This document shows, in pieces, positions 1 to 9,171 of a DNA stretch of 64,000 bases. Each line of letters opens with the position of its first letter. Within the stretch, counting starts at the first letter, position 1. Below the pieces are notes generated by a model. It made no database searches. It was not told where the DNA came from and worked only from the letters and a program-made list of their open reading frames with translations. Origin of the DNA: DATDFB01 sp036522835. GTDB taxonomy: Bacteria > Acidobacteriota > Thermoanaerobaculia > Gp7-AA8. Location of the stretch: contig DATDFB010000256.1 of NCBI GenBank assembly GCA_036522835.1, forward strand, positions 5,664 through 69,663, in the 5' to 3' direction. Position numbers and translations under genes: made by a program.

Positions 1-2
1 TC

Positions 3-1556
3 GGGCTGACGGCGATCTACATCCTCCCGATCCTCGAGGCCGCGCCGCAGACCGCGGAGCACGGCTTCCGCGTGGAGGTGTGGTCGACGATGTCGCACGC
101 CGCGACCAACACCGAGGCGGCGGCGCGGATGTTGACCGATGTCTTTGCGTTCCTGCATGGGCACCGGTGGGAGTGGGGCGACGTGCATTCGTTTCCGCTC
201 GACACCGCCGCGCCCGACAGCGTCGTCCTGGCCATGGCCATCTTCGCGATCTGGCGCATCCGCAGCGGAGACACCTGGTTCTTCGGCGCGCTGGCACTCT
301 TCGGCTTTTTGGCGCGCTCGGCGTGGAAGCCGGTGTCGGACGCCATCCAGAAGCTGCCGATGTTCGACATCACCATCAACGAGCGCTTCGCCTTCGCCGG
401 CGCGTTCGCGCTGGTGATGCTGGCGGCCCTCGGATTGGAATCGGCGATCGAGCGCCGCGACCGCGCCTTCGGCTACACGATGGCCATGGCCCTCTTCGCC
501 TACCTCGGCGGCTGGATGTTGCTGCGCAACGCGAACATCGTCTCCACGCAGATTCTCGACTGGGGCCGCTTCTCCTACTTCGGCGAGATCGGCTGCCTGG
601 CCCTCGCCGCACTGATTGCGATCCTCTTGACCCCTCTCCCCGCTCGCGGGGAGAGGGTGGCCGAAGGCCGGGTGAGGGGCGCCCTCGTCCCGCTTCTCCT
701 TGGCATCCTCCTGCTGCAGCACGTCTGCGAAGAGAGCGACATCTATCCGACCGTTCCCGCCAGCGCCGCGTATCCGCCCGTGCCGATGTTCGCACCGATG
801 TACAAGGTGAAGGAGCCCTTCCGCATCGTGGCGCACGCGCACGGCTTCATCCCCGGCACGAGCGCGCTGTACGAGCTCGAGGACGTGCGCGGGTATGAGG
901 CGCTCACGTTCGCGCGCTACATCGAGACCTATCGCCTCTGGTGCGTCGCGCAGTCGGTCTGGTTCAACCGCATCGACGACTTCAAGCCCTTCCTCTCCTT
1001 CCTCAACGTCCGCTTCTCGATCGCCGGCGATGCGCCGGTGCCGAAGGGATGGCACCTCGTCGGAAAGCAGCGCGGCACGCAACTGTTCGAGAACGACCAC
1101 GTGATCGAGCGCGCCTTCCTGCCACGGCGCGTGCGCGTCGGCATGCCCGACGGCGACGCGCTCAACGAGATGGCCGACGCCACCGACTTTCGCGACGTTG
1201 CCTGGATCAAGGCGCCGCTGCCGCAGCAGGAGTTCGCCAACGGCGCGGGGCGGCTGCGCATCGAGCGCGTCGGCAACGGCTTCCACATCGACGCCGACAT
1301 GGACGGGAACGGCTGGATGGTCATCTCCGAGCCGGCCTGGAAGGGATGGCGCGCCTACATCGACGGCCGCCGCGTGCAGATGTTCTTCGCCAACGAGGCA
1401 TTCCTCGGCCTGCACGTACCGGCAGGCCACCACGCCGTGCGCCTCGTCTACCTGCCCGACGGCTTCGTGCGCGGGCGGGCCATCTCCTTCGCCACGTTAC
1501 TTTTTGTGATCGGGATTACGGTTTGGTTGCGCCGGAAACGTACAATGACCCACTAG
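3..1556 (+). CDS. YfhO-family membrane protein, 5' truncated by window edge
   Basis: The reading frame is open from the first bases of the window, so the N-terminal membrane part lies outside. What remains has several hydrophobic segments (including one near the very C-terminus, encoded around 1485-1535) and a C-terminal soluble domain with the pattern 'VISEPAWKGWRAYIDG', typical of the C-terminal domain of bacterial YfhO proteins. These are large multi-spanning GT-C-like proteins thought to act in lipid-linked glycosylation of cell-surface polymers; that role is family knowledge, not visible here. A palindromic repeat at 629-680 is translated in frame (about 17 residues, 'LTPLPARGERVAEGRVRG') after a membrane helix. 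Family call fairly sure; exact function unknown. Confidence 0.75.
   Translation, partial: GLTAIYILPILEAAPQTAEHGFRVEVWSTMSHAATNTEAAARMLTDVFAFLHGHRWEWGDVHSFPLDTAAPDSVVLAMAIFAIWRIRSGDTWFFGALALFGFLARSAWKPVSDAIQKLPMFDITINERFAFAGAFALVMLAALGLESAIERRDRAFGYTMAMALFAYLGGWMLLRNANIVSTQILDWGRFSYFGEIGCLALAALIAILLTPLPARGERVAEGRVRGALVPLLLGILLLQHVCEESDIYPTVPASAAYPPVPMFAPMYKVKEPFRIVAHAHGFIPGTSALYELEDVRGYEALTFARYIETYRLWCVAQSVWFNRIDDFKPFLSFLNVRFSIAGDAPVPKGWHLVGKQRGTQLFENDHVIERAFLPRRVRVGMPDGDALNEMADATDFRDVAWIKAPLPQQEFANGAGRLRIERVGNGFHIDADMDGNGWMVISEPAWKGWRAYIDGRRVQMFFANEAFLGLHVPAGHHAVRLVYLPDGFVRGRAISFATLLFVIGITVWLRRKRTMTH
629..680. repeat. Palindromic repeat inserted in frame in YfhO gene
   Basis: The segment contains the hairpin CTCTCCCCGC / GCGGGGAGAG followed by GGTGGCCGAAGGCCGGGTGA. 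The same block, in the opposite orientation and extended, occurs between gmd and fcl at 51491-51605. It stays in frame here and adds about 17 residues to the YfhO protein. It is a dispersed palindromic element of the kind spread through intergenic regions in many bacteria. Confidence 0.75.
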
Positions 1557-1577
1557 TCCGAAACTGAGAGGGTCCCC

Positions 1578-4355
1578 GTGCGTCTCAAGCTAGCTCTTCT
1601 CGCGTCCGTTGTCGCTGTCGTTGTCCCGCTGCACGCCGCCGTGGTCATCGCTCCCTCCGACGAGACGATGATCCGCACCGCGCCGGCCGTCGTCACCGGA
1701 ACCGTGGTCAGCGTCTCCGCGCGCCACGACGACCGCGGCGACATCGAGACGGTGGCACGCGTCCTCGTCGACGAGGCCATCAAAGGCAACGTCGCCGCCG
1801 GCCAGACCATCGACGTCGTGCAGTTCGGCGGGGCGCTCGACGGGCGTTTCCAGGCCCAGTCGGGCGCGCCGTCGTACGTGCTCGGCGCGCGCTACCTCGT
1901 TGTGCTCGACCGCAACGGACGGGGGCAGTGGACGACGTTCGACCTCGCGCTCGGGCAGTTCCGCTTCCTCTTCCGCGACGGCATGCAAAAGCTCGTGCGC
2001 GACATGCACGACATCGACGGCTGGACGGAGTCGGGCGCGCCGTTGCGCGACGAAGACCGTCCCGCGCAGCAGTTCCTCGAATTCGTCCGCGACGTGGCCA
2101 CGTCGGCGCAAGCGCAAGGGCAGGCCAAGTTCACGCCGGCGCCGCACGTGCTCGACTTCAACCTCGCCTCCACCACGCAGAGCGCCGTGTCGATCTGGGC
2201 CGGCGCCGCGCCGATGAACGACAGCGTGAGCGGGTCGCCGGCGGGCGGCGACACGAAGGACTTGAGCGACTCCGAGTCGCGCGTGATCGCCGACGATCCG
2301 CACAGCGACATCCCCGGCACCTTCACCGGCAGCGGCATCATCGCCACGGCGTTCTACGGCTGCAACAGCTGCGCGCCGTCGGTGAAGAACGGCGAGAACT
2401 ACATCTCCATCGACACGGCCGACATCGTCGTCAACGATGGCGTCTCGTCCTCCACGATCTCCTCGGGCAACTTCCTTTCCACGATGGTCCACGAGATCGG
2501 CCACACCTGGGGTTTCCGCCATTCCGACAAGAACGCCAACGATTCCGGCGCCTGCGCGGCGCCGCTGCCGTGCGACAACGGCGCGATCATGCGGTCGTCG
2601 CTCGTGACCGGGTTGAACGGCTCGCTGCAGAGCTATGACCGGGATGCGGCGAACGAAGCCTACGGAAACAGCAGTCAGACGAACGGAGCGGGCACCGTCA
2701 CAACGAACAGCACCACGGCCCTCGTCGGCGTAGCGACTGGATGGACGAGTGCGCTGCAAGGGAAATATCTCCTGATCAGCGGCGAACCGTCCGCTCTCAG
2801 GGTCACTACGGTGACCGACAGTACGCACATTGTTTTAGCGAGCGCGGCGACCACGTCGGCAAGCGGTCTGTCGTGGAAATACGCAACGAATATCGGCACA
2901 CAGTACGTCACCTCCCTTGGCGGTCAGCCGCCACGACGGCCGTCGGGCAAGTCGTGGCGAATCTCGCAGGCCGTCTGCACAGCGCCGTCGATCGGCACCC
3001 ATCCGCAAAACCAAACCATCAACTCCGGCCAGCAGGCCAGTCTCAGCGTCACCGCCTCGGGCACCGCCACGCTCACGTACCTCTGGTACACCGGCACGCC
3101 GCCGAGCGGCCCGGTTGCGCCGGGGCCGAACAACACGTCGTCGACGTACCAGCCGTCGCCGACGTCCACGACGACGTACTGGGTGCGCGTCACGAACTCC
3201 TGCGGCCACATCGACAGCAACGTGGCCACCGTCACCGTCAACCAGACCGGCTGCACGCCACCGTCGATCTCCACGCAGCCGCAGAGCCAGGCCATCATCT
3301 CCGGCAATCAGGCGAACCTGACGGTCAGCGCCGCCGGCACGGGGCCGTTCACCTATCAATGGTTCGTCGGCAATCCGCCGAACACGTCGACGCCGGCGGG
3401 AACTACGCAATCGATCAGCCCGAGCCCGACGCAGACGACCAACTACTGGGTGCGCGTGACCGGCCAGTGCGGCACGCCCGCCGACAGCAACGCCGCCACC
3501 GTCACGGTCTCGGCCGGCTGCTCGAAGCCGTTCGTCGTCAACGATCCGCCCGACCAGTCCATCACCAGCGGCTCGTCGACGTCGCTCTTCGTCGGCTACA
3601 GCGGCACGACCAGCACCGTGACGTGGTACCGCGGCGCGGCGCCCGACCAGTCGAACCCGGTCTCCGTCGGCCAATCGTTCATCACCGGCCCGCTGACGCA
3701 GACGACGCAGTTCTGGGCGCTGATCGCGAACAATTGCGGCAGCGCGCAGTCGCGCACGGTCACGATCGTGGTGACGAGCGCGTGCGTCCCGCCGGCGATC
3801 ACGCTGGCCGACGCGAATCCGAAGAACGCCGCTCCCGGCGCCACGGTCACGCTGACCGTGCAGGCCACCGGCACGGGGCTGCAATACCAGTGGTACCGCG
3901 GCGTCGCCCCCGACTTCAGCAACCCGGTCGCGGGCGCGACGACGTCGACGGCCACCGACACGCCGCAGACGTCGACGAGCTACTTCGTCCACGTGCAGAA
4001 CTCCTGCGGATCGAAGGACAGCGCGTCGATCAACGTCGTCGTCACGACGACGCCGGCATGCACGCCGCCGTCGATCACCAGCATCTCGGGCGACTCGACG
4101 GTGAGCTCGAATCAGACCGCCACGCTCGACGTCGCGGCCGCGGGCGATCCGACGCTGCACTACCAGTGGTTCCAGGGACCGTCCGGCACGACCGGCGTCC
4201 CCGTCGGCACCGACAGCCCGACCTTCCTCACGCCGGCGCTCTTCACCGACACGGAGTATTGGGTGCGCGTCTCGAACAACTGCGCGCCGCCGGCGAACAG
4301 CCGCACGGTGAAGGTGTCGGTGATTCCGGCCAAGCGGAGGGCGGCGCGCCACTAA
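1578..4355 (+). CDS. Secreted metzincin zinc protease with Ig-like domains (copy 1)
   Basis: A 925-residue secreted protein with a GTG start preceded by GAGAGG. A hydrophobic signal peptide covers about residues 1-20. An N-terminal domain (to about 200) is shared with the next gene and resembles one in the gene at 52581. The catalytic domain carries HEIGHTWGFRH at residues 305-315, the metzincin zinc motif HExxHxxGxxH. From about 460 to the end come five Ig-like beta domains of roughly 85-95 residues with repeated 'YQWY...G' and 'YWVRV' cores. It probably degrades protein outside the cell. It is a tandem paralogue of the next gene, 10 bp away, with long near-identical DNA stretches. A unique insert of about 50 residues sits at 370-420. 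Confidence 0.85.
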   Translation: MRLKLALLASVVAVVVPLHAAVVIAPSDETMIRTAPAVVTGTVVSVSARHDDRGDIETVARVLVDEAIKGNVAAGQTIDVVQFGGALDGRFQAQSGAPSYVLGARYLVVLDRNGRGQWTTFDLALGQFRFLFRDGMQKLVRDMHDIDGWTESGAPLRDEDRPAQQFLEFVRDVATSAQAQGQAKFTPAPHVLDFNLASTTQSAVSIWAGAAPMNDSVSGSPAGGDTKDLSDSESRVIADDPHSDIPGTFTGSGIIATAFYGCNSCAPSVKNGENYISIDTADIVVNDGVSSSTISSGNFLSTMVHEIGHTWGFRHSDKNANDSGACAAPLPCDNGAIMRSSLVTGLNGSLQSYDRDAANEAYGNSSQTNGAGTVTTNSTTALVGVATGWTSALQGKYLLISGEPSALRVTTVTDSTHIVLASAATTSASGLSWKYATNIGTQYVTSLGGQPPRRPSGKSWRISQAVCTAPSIGTHPQNQTINSGQQASLSVTASGTATLTYLWYTGTPPSGPVAPGPNNTSSTYQPSPTSTTTYWVRVTNSCGHIDSNVATVTVNQTGCTPPSISTQPQSQAIISGNQANLTVSAAGTGPFTYQWFVGNPPNTSTPAGTTQSISPSPTQTTNYWVRVTGQCGTPADSNAATVTVSAGCSKPFVVNDPPDQSITSGSSTSLFVGYSGTTSTVTWYRGAAPDQSNPVSVGQSFITGPLTQTTQFWALIANNCGSAQSRTVTIVVTSACVPPAITLADANPKNAAPGATVTLTVQATGTGLQYQWYRGVAPDFSNPVAGATTSTATDTPQTSTSYFVHVQNSCGSKDSASINVVVTTTPACTPPSITSISGDSTVSSNQTATLDVAAAGDPTLHYQWFQGPSGTTGVPVGTDSPTFLTPALFTDTEYWVRVSNNCAPPANSRTVKVSVIPAKRRAARH

Positions 4356-4365
4356 GAAAGTACCC

Positions 4366-6375
4366 GTGCGTCTTTCTCTTCTCGCCTCATTTCTCGCCGC
4401 CGTGGTCATCGCCCCGTCCGACGAGACGATGATCCGCACGGCGCCGGCAGTCGTCACCGGCACGGTCGTCAACGTCTACACGCGCCACGACGACCGGGGC
4501 GACATCGAGACGGTGGCGCGCGTCCTCGTCGACGAGGCCATCAAAGGCAACGTCGTCGCCGGCCAGACCATCGACGTCGTGCAGTTCGGCGGCTGGCTCG
4601 ACGGCCGTTTCCAGGCCCAGTCGGGCGCGCCGTCGTACGAGCTCGGCGCGCGCTACCTCGTGGTCCTCGACCGCAACGGACGCGGGCAGTGGACGACGTT
4701 CGACCTCGCGCTCGGCCAGTTCCGTTTCCTCTTCCGCGACGGCATGCAGAAGCTCGTGCGCGACACGCACGACATGAGCGGCTGGACGGAGTCGGGCGCG
4801 CCGTTCCGCGATCAAGACCGTCCCGCGCAGCAGTTCCTCGCCTTCGTCCGCGACGTGGCCAGGTCGGCGCAAGCACAGGGGCAGGTCAAGCTGACGCCGG
4901 CGCCGAACGCGCTCGACTTCAACCTGACCGCCGTCGTGCAGAGCGCCGTCGCGGCGTGGGCCGGCGCCGCGCCGATGAACGACAGCGTGAGCGGATCGCC
5001 GGCGGGCGGCGACACGAAGAGCCTCGGCGACTGCGAGTCGCGCGTGATCGCCGACGACCCGCACGCCGACATCGCCGGGAGCTGCTGTCCCGGGATCGTC
5101 GGGACGGCGTACTTCGGCTGCGGCTGTCCGCCGAATCCTTGCGCGACCTCCATGAAGAACGGGGAGTCGTACCTCTCCATCGACCAGACCGACGTCGTCA
5201 TCAACGACGGCACCTCCTCCGCCAACATCTCCGCGGGCGACTTCCGCTCGGCGATGGTCCACGAGCTCGGCCACACCTGGGGCTTCCGCCACTCGAACCA
5301 GAACGGCAGCAACGGCAGCTGCGCGGCGCCGCTGCCGTGCGACACGAACGCCATCATGAACTCGAATCTCGTCTCCGGGTTGAACGGCACGCTGCAGAGC
5401 TATGACAAGGACGCGGCGAACGAGGTCTACGGCGATGGCAGCCGTCAAGCCACGTTCACCGGAGCGCAGTACGTCTACCCGCTCGGCGGTAAGCCCTCGC
5501 GCCGCGCGGCCGGTACGGCGTGGCGCATCTGGCAGCAGGCCTGCACCGCGCCGTCGATCAGCGCCCACCCGCAAAACCAGACCATCATCTCCGGCCAGCA
5601 GGCGAACCTCACCGTCACCGCCTCGGGCACCGCGACGCTGTCGTATCAGTGGTACATCGGCAATCCGCCGAGCACGGCCACGCCGGCCGGCAGCGGCCAG
5701 ACGATCCACCCCACGCCGGCATCGACGACGACGTACTGGGTGCGCGTGACCGGGCAGTGCGGCACGCCGGCCGACAGCAACCCCGCCACGGTCATCGTCT
5801 CCGCCGGCTGCTCGAAGCCCTTCGTCGTCAACGATCCGTCCGACCAGTCGATCGCCAGCGGCTCCTCGACGTCGATCTTCGTCGGCTACAGCGGCACGAG
5901 CAGCACGGTGACGTGGTATCGCGGCACGGCGCCCGACCAGAGCAACGCTGTCGGCAGTGGCCAGTCCTTCATCACCGGTCCGCTGACGCAGACGACGCAG
6001 TTCTGGGCGCTGATCGCCAACAACTGCGGCAGCGCGCAGTCGCGCACGGTCAGAATCGTCGTCACCACGACGCCGGCATGCGTGCCGCCGACGATCACGA
6101 GGATCTCTGACGACTCGACGGTGAGCTCGAATCAGACGGCCACGCTCGAAGTCGCGGCCGCCGGCGATCCGACGCTGCACTACCAGTGGTTCCAGGGCCC
6201 GTCCGGCAACACCAGCACGCCCGTCGGCACCGACAGCCCGACGTTCCTCACGCCGGCGCTCTTCACCGACACGGAGTATTGGGTGCGCGTCTCCAACGCC
6301 TGCGCGCCGCCGGCGAGCAGCCGGACGGTGAAGGTGTCGGTGATTCCGGCGAAGCGGCGGGCGGCGAGGCATTAA
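4366..6375 (+). CDS. Secreted metzincin zinc protease with Ig-like domains (copy 2)
   Basis: A 669-residue tandem paralogue of the preceding gene starting with GTG 10 bp after its stop. The signal peptide is shorter ('MRLSLLASFLAA'). The zinc site is HELGHTWGFRH at residues 299-309. A Cys-rich loop (around residues 240-262, 'CGCPPNPC') replaces part of the copy 1 catalytic domain. It has three Ig-like domains instead of five, so the two copies differ by gain or loss of whole Ig repeats. Both end in the same basic tail 'IPAKRRAARH'. Likely co-transcribed with copy 1. Substrate unknown. Confidence 0.85.
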   Translation: MRLSLLASFLAAVVIAPSDETMIRTAPAVVTGTVVNVYTRHDDRGDIETVARVLVDEAIKGNVVAGQTIDVVQFGGWLDGRFQAQSGAPSYELGARYLVVLDRNGRGQWTTFDLALGQFRFLFRDGMQKLVRDTHDMSGWTESGAPFRDQDRPAQQFLAFVRDVARSAQAQGQVKLTPAPNALDFNLTAVVQSAVAAWAGAAPMNDSVSGSPAGGDTKSLGDCESRVIADDPHADIAGSCCPGIVGTAYFGCGCPPNPCATSMKNGESYLSIDQTDVVINDGTSSANISAGDFRSAMVHELGHTWGFRHSNQNGSNGSCAAPLPCDTNAIMNSNLVSGLNGTLQSYDKDAANEVYGDGSRQATFTGAQYVYPLGGKPSRRAAGTAWRIWQQACTAPSISAHPQNQTIISGQQANLTVTASGTATLSYQWYIGNPPSTATPAGSGQTIHPTPASTTTYWVRVTGQCGTPADSNPATVIVSAGCSKPFVVNDPSDQSIASGSSTSIFVGYSGTSSTVTWYRGTAPDQSNAVGSGQSFITGPLTQTTQFWALIANNCGSAQSRTVRIVVTTTPACVPPTITRISDDSTVSSNQTATLEVAAAGDPTLHYQWFQGPSGNTSTPVGTDSPTFLTPALFTDTEYWVRVSNACAPPASSRTVKVSVIPAKRRAARH

Positions 6376-6380
6376 CGAAG

Positions 6381-6466
6381 GGCACGGGTCACAGGGAACG
6401 GGTCACAGGTGGTTATCGTTGCGAGTACACCACCTGTTCCCCGTCACCTGTGCCCTGTCACCTGAC
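6381..6466. repeat. Imperfect palindrome of GTCACAGG/CACCTGT units
   Basis: Between the convergent protease and thioredoxin genes lies an imperfect inverted repeat built from short units such as GGGTCACAGG on the left and CACCTGTGCCCTGTCACCTG on the right, with an exact core CACAGGTGGT / ACCACCTGT. It could fold into a long hairpin acting as a bidirectional terminator or mRNA stabiliser. It is one of several unrelated hairpin families in this window. Confidence 0.6.
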
Positions 6467-6468
6467 AT

Positions 6469-7764
6469 TCACATCGTCTGTAGCCGCTTCTCCAACGCCC
6501 CAATCATCCGCTCGCTGACTTGCCCTGAGGGCAGCGACTTCGCGTACGCGATCGCGTCGCGCATCGTCTGCTTCGCCGCCTCCTTGTCGCCCTTGGCGAG
6601 GAGCGTATCGGCGCGGCCGCGCAGGATGCCGATCTTCCGCGGCCCGTACGCCAGCTTCAGCGCGCGGTCGTACGCGGCCAGCGCCTCGTCGTACTTCTTC
6701 ATCGTGCGGTAAATCAGGCCGAGGCGCGCGGGCGGGTTGTAATCGGTGGGGAAATCGCGCTCCGACTGCTCGAGCATCGGCAGGGCCTTCTCCGGCGTGC
6801 CGAGGTCGAGGTAGGCGTTGATGCGGTGCGAGTCGTAGACGGCGCGCTGCTCCGCCGTCTTCGCCCGTTTCGCTTCCCCTTCGAGGAAGGCCGCCCACTG
6901 CTCGGCGACCTTCTTCGCCCCTTCCTCGTCCTTCTCCGCCTTGCGCGCGCTGACGAGCGACTCGTAGAGGCCGGAGCGGTCGTCGCCCGACATGTCGATC
7001 GTCTTGTCGTCGAGCGACGCGCGCGTGGCCTTCTCCAGCGACTCGAGCAGCGCGGCGCGCTGCTTGTGCTCCGCCGGCAGGTCGGCCGCGCACGAGAGGC
7101 CGTACGCCGCGACGTTCGCGCCGGAGAGCGTGCCGCGCAGGCGCGGGTAGAGCTCCTCGGCGCGCGTGGCGCACGGCTCGCTCTGCTGCGCCATCGTCAG
7201 CGCCATCAGGAGCCCCTCGGCTGCGCGGCCGAGCGGCTTCCACCCCTTCGGGGCCGCGCCGATGGCGCGCTCGTACTCCTTCGCCGCGTCGGCGTTCTTC
7301 CCCTCGTTGGCCAGGCGGTCGGCGCGCGCCAGGGCGTCGTCGGCGGGCGACTTCGTCTTGCTTTGCGCCTGATCGAGCAGCTTCGAGAGCTGCCCGACCG
7401 TCGCGCCGCCGGCGTAGCGGAGCGTCACGCGCTCCTTCGCCGGGTCGATGACCAGCATCGTCGGCCAGACGTTGATCGGATACTTCTTCAGGAAGTCAGC
7501 GTTCTTCGAGTTCTCGGTGTCGACGGCGAGCCAGACGAACCGTCCGGCGTACCGCTCGAGCGCCTTGTCGGTGAAGACGAAGGCGCGCATCGAGCGGCAC
7601 GTGTGTCACCACGGCGCCCAGGCGTCGACGAAGAGCGGGACGTGCTTCGTCTTCGCGCGGGCCACCGCCGTCGCGTAGTCGTTGTCGATGAACGGCAGGA
7701 CCTCCTTCGCCCGCGCCAGCGGCGCGAGCGCGAGGAGCGTGAGAATGAGGATGGTCTTTCGCAT
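6469..7764 (-). CDS. Thioredoxin-TPR protein; active site UxxC with in-frame UGA (candidate selenoprotein)
   Basis: The natural start is ATG at 7764, giving a signal peptide (MRKTILILTLLALAPLARA) and a thioredoxin fold. At residue 53 (7606-7608) the frame has TGA exactly where the first redox Cys should be: 'DAWAPW-TGA-HTC'. The frame then runs open for 378 codons. If UGA is read as selenocysteine the product is 431 residues with a U-H-T-C site. The thioredoxin domain (to about 150, with cis-Pro region 'VWPTMLVID') is followed by helical TPR-like repeats to the end. A hairpin resembling a bacterial SECIS follows the UGA. It begins 11 bp after the amidohydrolase gene, so it may be the last gene of the his transcript. 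Alternatives are a sequencing error or a fresh nonsense mutation of TGC/TGT. Confidence 0.7.
7560..7586 (-). promoter_or_regulatory. SECIS-like hairpin downstream of the UGA
   Basis: Starting 19 nt after the UGA the mRNA can form a 7-bp stem GCGCCUU/AAGGCGC, one bulged C, a 3-bp stem GUC/GAC and a six-base loop UUCACC. Its topology (single-base bulge, three pairs, six-base loop) and its distance (loop starts 30 nt after UGA) resemble the E. coli fdhF SelB-binding element. The loop lacks the G expected in the classic consensus, so this is suggestive only. Confidence 0.4.
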
Positions 7765-7775
7765 GGCTGTCGATG

Positions 7776-9161
7776 TTACTTCAAGCTCTTCAACACCTGG
7801 TCACGGTACTGCTTCGCCTTCTGCAACACTTCCGCTTCATCGACCGTCAGCAACTTCCGGTCCTTCATCAGCACCTTGCCGTCGACGATCGTCGTCACCA
7901 CCGACGACCCCGAGGCCGCGTAGACGATGGCGGACGCGACCGAGTAGACCGGCTGCACCTTCGCCTGCTGGAGATCGATGACGACGACGTCGGCGCGTTT
8001 GCCGCGCTCGAGCGTGCCGATCTTCGCCTCCATCCCCAGCACGCGCGCGCCGCCGATCGTGGCCATCTCCAGCACGTCGCGGGCGCTGAGCGCCTTCGGA
8101 TCGCCCTTCGACACCTTCTGCAGCCGCGCGGCCGTGGCCGCCTCTTCGACCATGTCGAGGTTGTTGTTCGAGCCGGCCGGGCCGTCCGTGCCGAGGCCGA
8201 CGTTCATCCCGCCGCGGCGCATGTCGACGATCGGCGCCACGCCGGAGGCGAGCATCATGTTGCTCTCCGGGCAGTGCGCGACGCCGGTGCCGCGCTGCGC
8301 GAATGTCTTGATCTCGTCCGCAGTGAGCCAGACGCCGTGCGCGGCCACGACGTCGTGGCCGAGGAAGCCGATCGAGTCGAGGTACGCGCCGGGCGTCATG
8401 CCGTTGTGCTTCTCGCCGACCTGCTGCAGCTCGTTCTTGGTCTCGGAGACGTGGATGAGGATCGGCGCATGGAGCTCCGTCGCCAGCGCCCGCACCTGCC
8501 GGAGGTGCTCCTCGGAGACGGTGTACGGCGAGTGCGGCGCGAGGGCCGGCGTGATCAGCCGGTCGCCCTGCCATTCCTTGACGAACTTGCGGACGTACGC
8601 GACCGCCTCGTCCCACGTCTTGTTGTCGGCGACCGGGAAGTCGATCATCGTCTCGCCGACGACGCCGCGCAGGCCGGCTTTTTTTGCCTCCCGCGCCACG
8701 TCCGACTCGAAGTAGTACATGTCGGTGAAGGTGGTGGTGCCGGAGCGGATCATCTCCGCCGCCGCCAGCCGCGTCCCCCACTTCACGAAGTCGGCGGAGA
8801 CGTTCTTGGCCTCGGCCGGGAAGATGAAGTGGGTGAGCCAGTCCATGAGATCGCGGTCGTCGGCGATGCCGCGGAAGAGCGTCATCGCCGCGTGCGTGTG
8901 CGTGTTGACGAAGCCGGGGAGGACGGCCTTGCCGCGGGCGTTGATCGTCTCCTTCCCGGCGAACTGTCTGGCGATGTCCGCTCGCTTGCCGACGCCGACG
9001 ATCACGCCGTGATCGATCGCGACCGCGCCGTCGTCGATCTCCGGCCCGGCCATGGTGAGAACCGTGCCGCCGGTGACGAGAAGGTCGACTTTTTTCGGGG
9101 CGGCGAGGAGGGGGACGGCAAAGAGGAAGAGGATGAAGACGAATGCTCTGCGCGCGCTCAT
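7776..9161 (-). CDS. Exported amidohydrolase, SAH/MTA deaminase-like
   Basis: A 461-residue member of the ATZ/TRZ branch of the amidohydrolase superfamily. Metal-site motifs are visible: HTHAAMTLFRG near 85, 'APHSPYTV', 'HVSETKNE', 'AHGVW', 'HCPESNMM' and 'GTDGPAGSNNNLDM'. The order and wording match S-adenosylhomocysteine/5'-methylthioadenosine deaminases and related aminohydrolases. It starts with a clear signal peptide (about residues 1-21), unusual for a nucleoside deaminase, so it probably acts in the periplasm or envelope. Its start lies 10 bp after the end of hisIE, which suggests it sits in the his transcript. Exact substrate not determined from sequence. Confidence 0.75.
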   Translation of the reverse strand: MSARRAFVFILFLFAVPLLAAPKKVDLLVTGGTVLTMAGPEIDDGAVAIDHGVIVGVGKRADIARQFAGKETINARGKAVLPGFVNTHTHAAMTLFRGIADDRDLMDWLTHFIFPAEAKNVSADFVKWGTRLAAAEMIRSGTTTFTDMYYFESDVAREAKKAGLRGVVGETMIDFPVADNKTWDEAVAYVRKFVKEWQGDRLITPALAPHSPYTVSEEHLRQVRALATELHAPILIHVSETKNELQQVGEKHNGMTPGAYLDSIGFLGHDVVAAHGVWLTADEIKTFAQRGTGVAHCPESNMMLASGVAPIVDMRRGGMNVGLGTDGPAGSNNNLDMVEEAATAARLQKVSKGDPKALSARDVLEMATIGGARVLGMEAKIGTLERGKRADVVVIDLQQAKVQPVYSVASAIVYAASGSSVVTTIVDGKVLMKDRKLLTVDEAEVLQKAKQYRDQVLKSLK

Positions 9162-9171
9162 ACGCGGCGCA

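Noticed and set aside
4387..6372. Long minus-strand open frame opposite the second protease gene
   Set aside because: High-GC shadow: Arg/Ala-rich, no domain, while the plus strand encodes a clear zinc protease. The same applies to other long antisense frames, e.g. 7773-9311 (+) and 12546-13811 (+).
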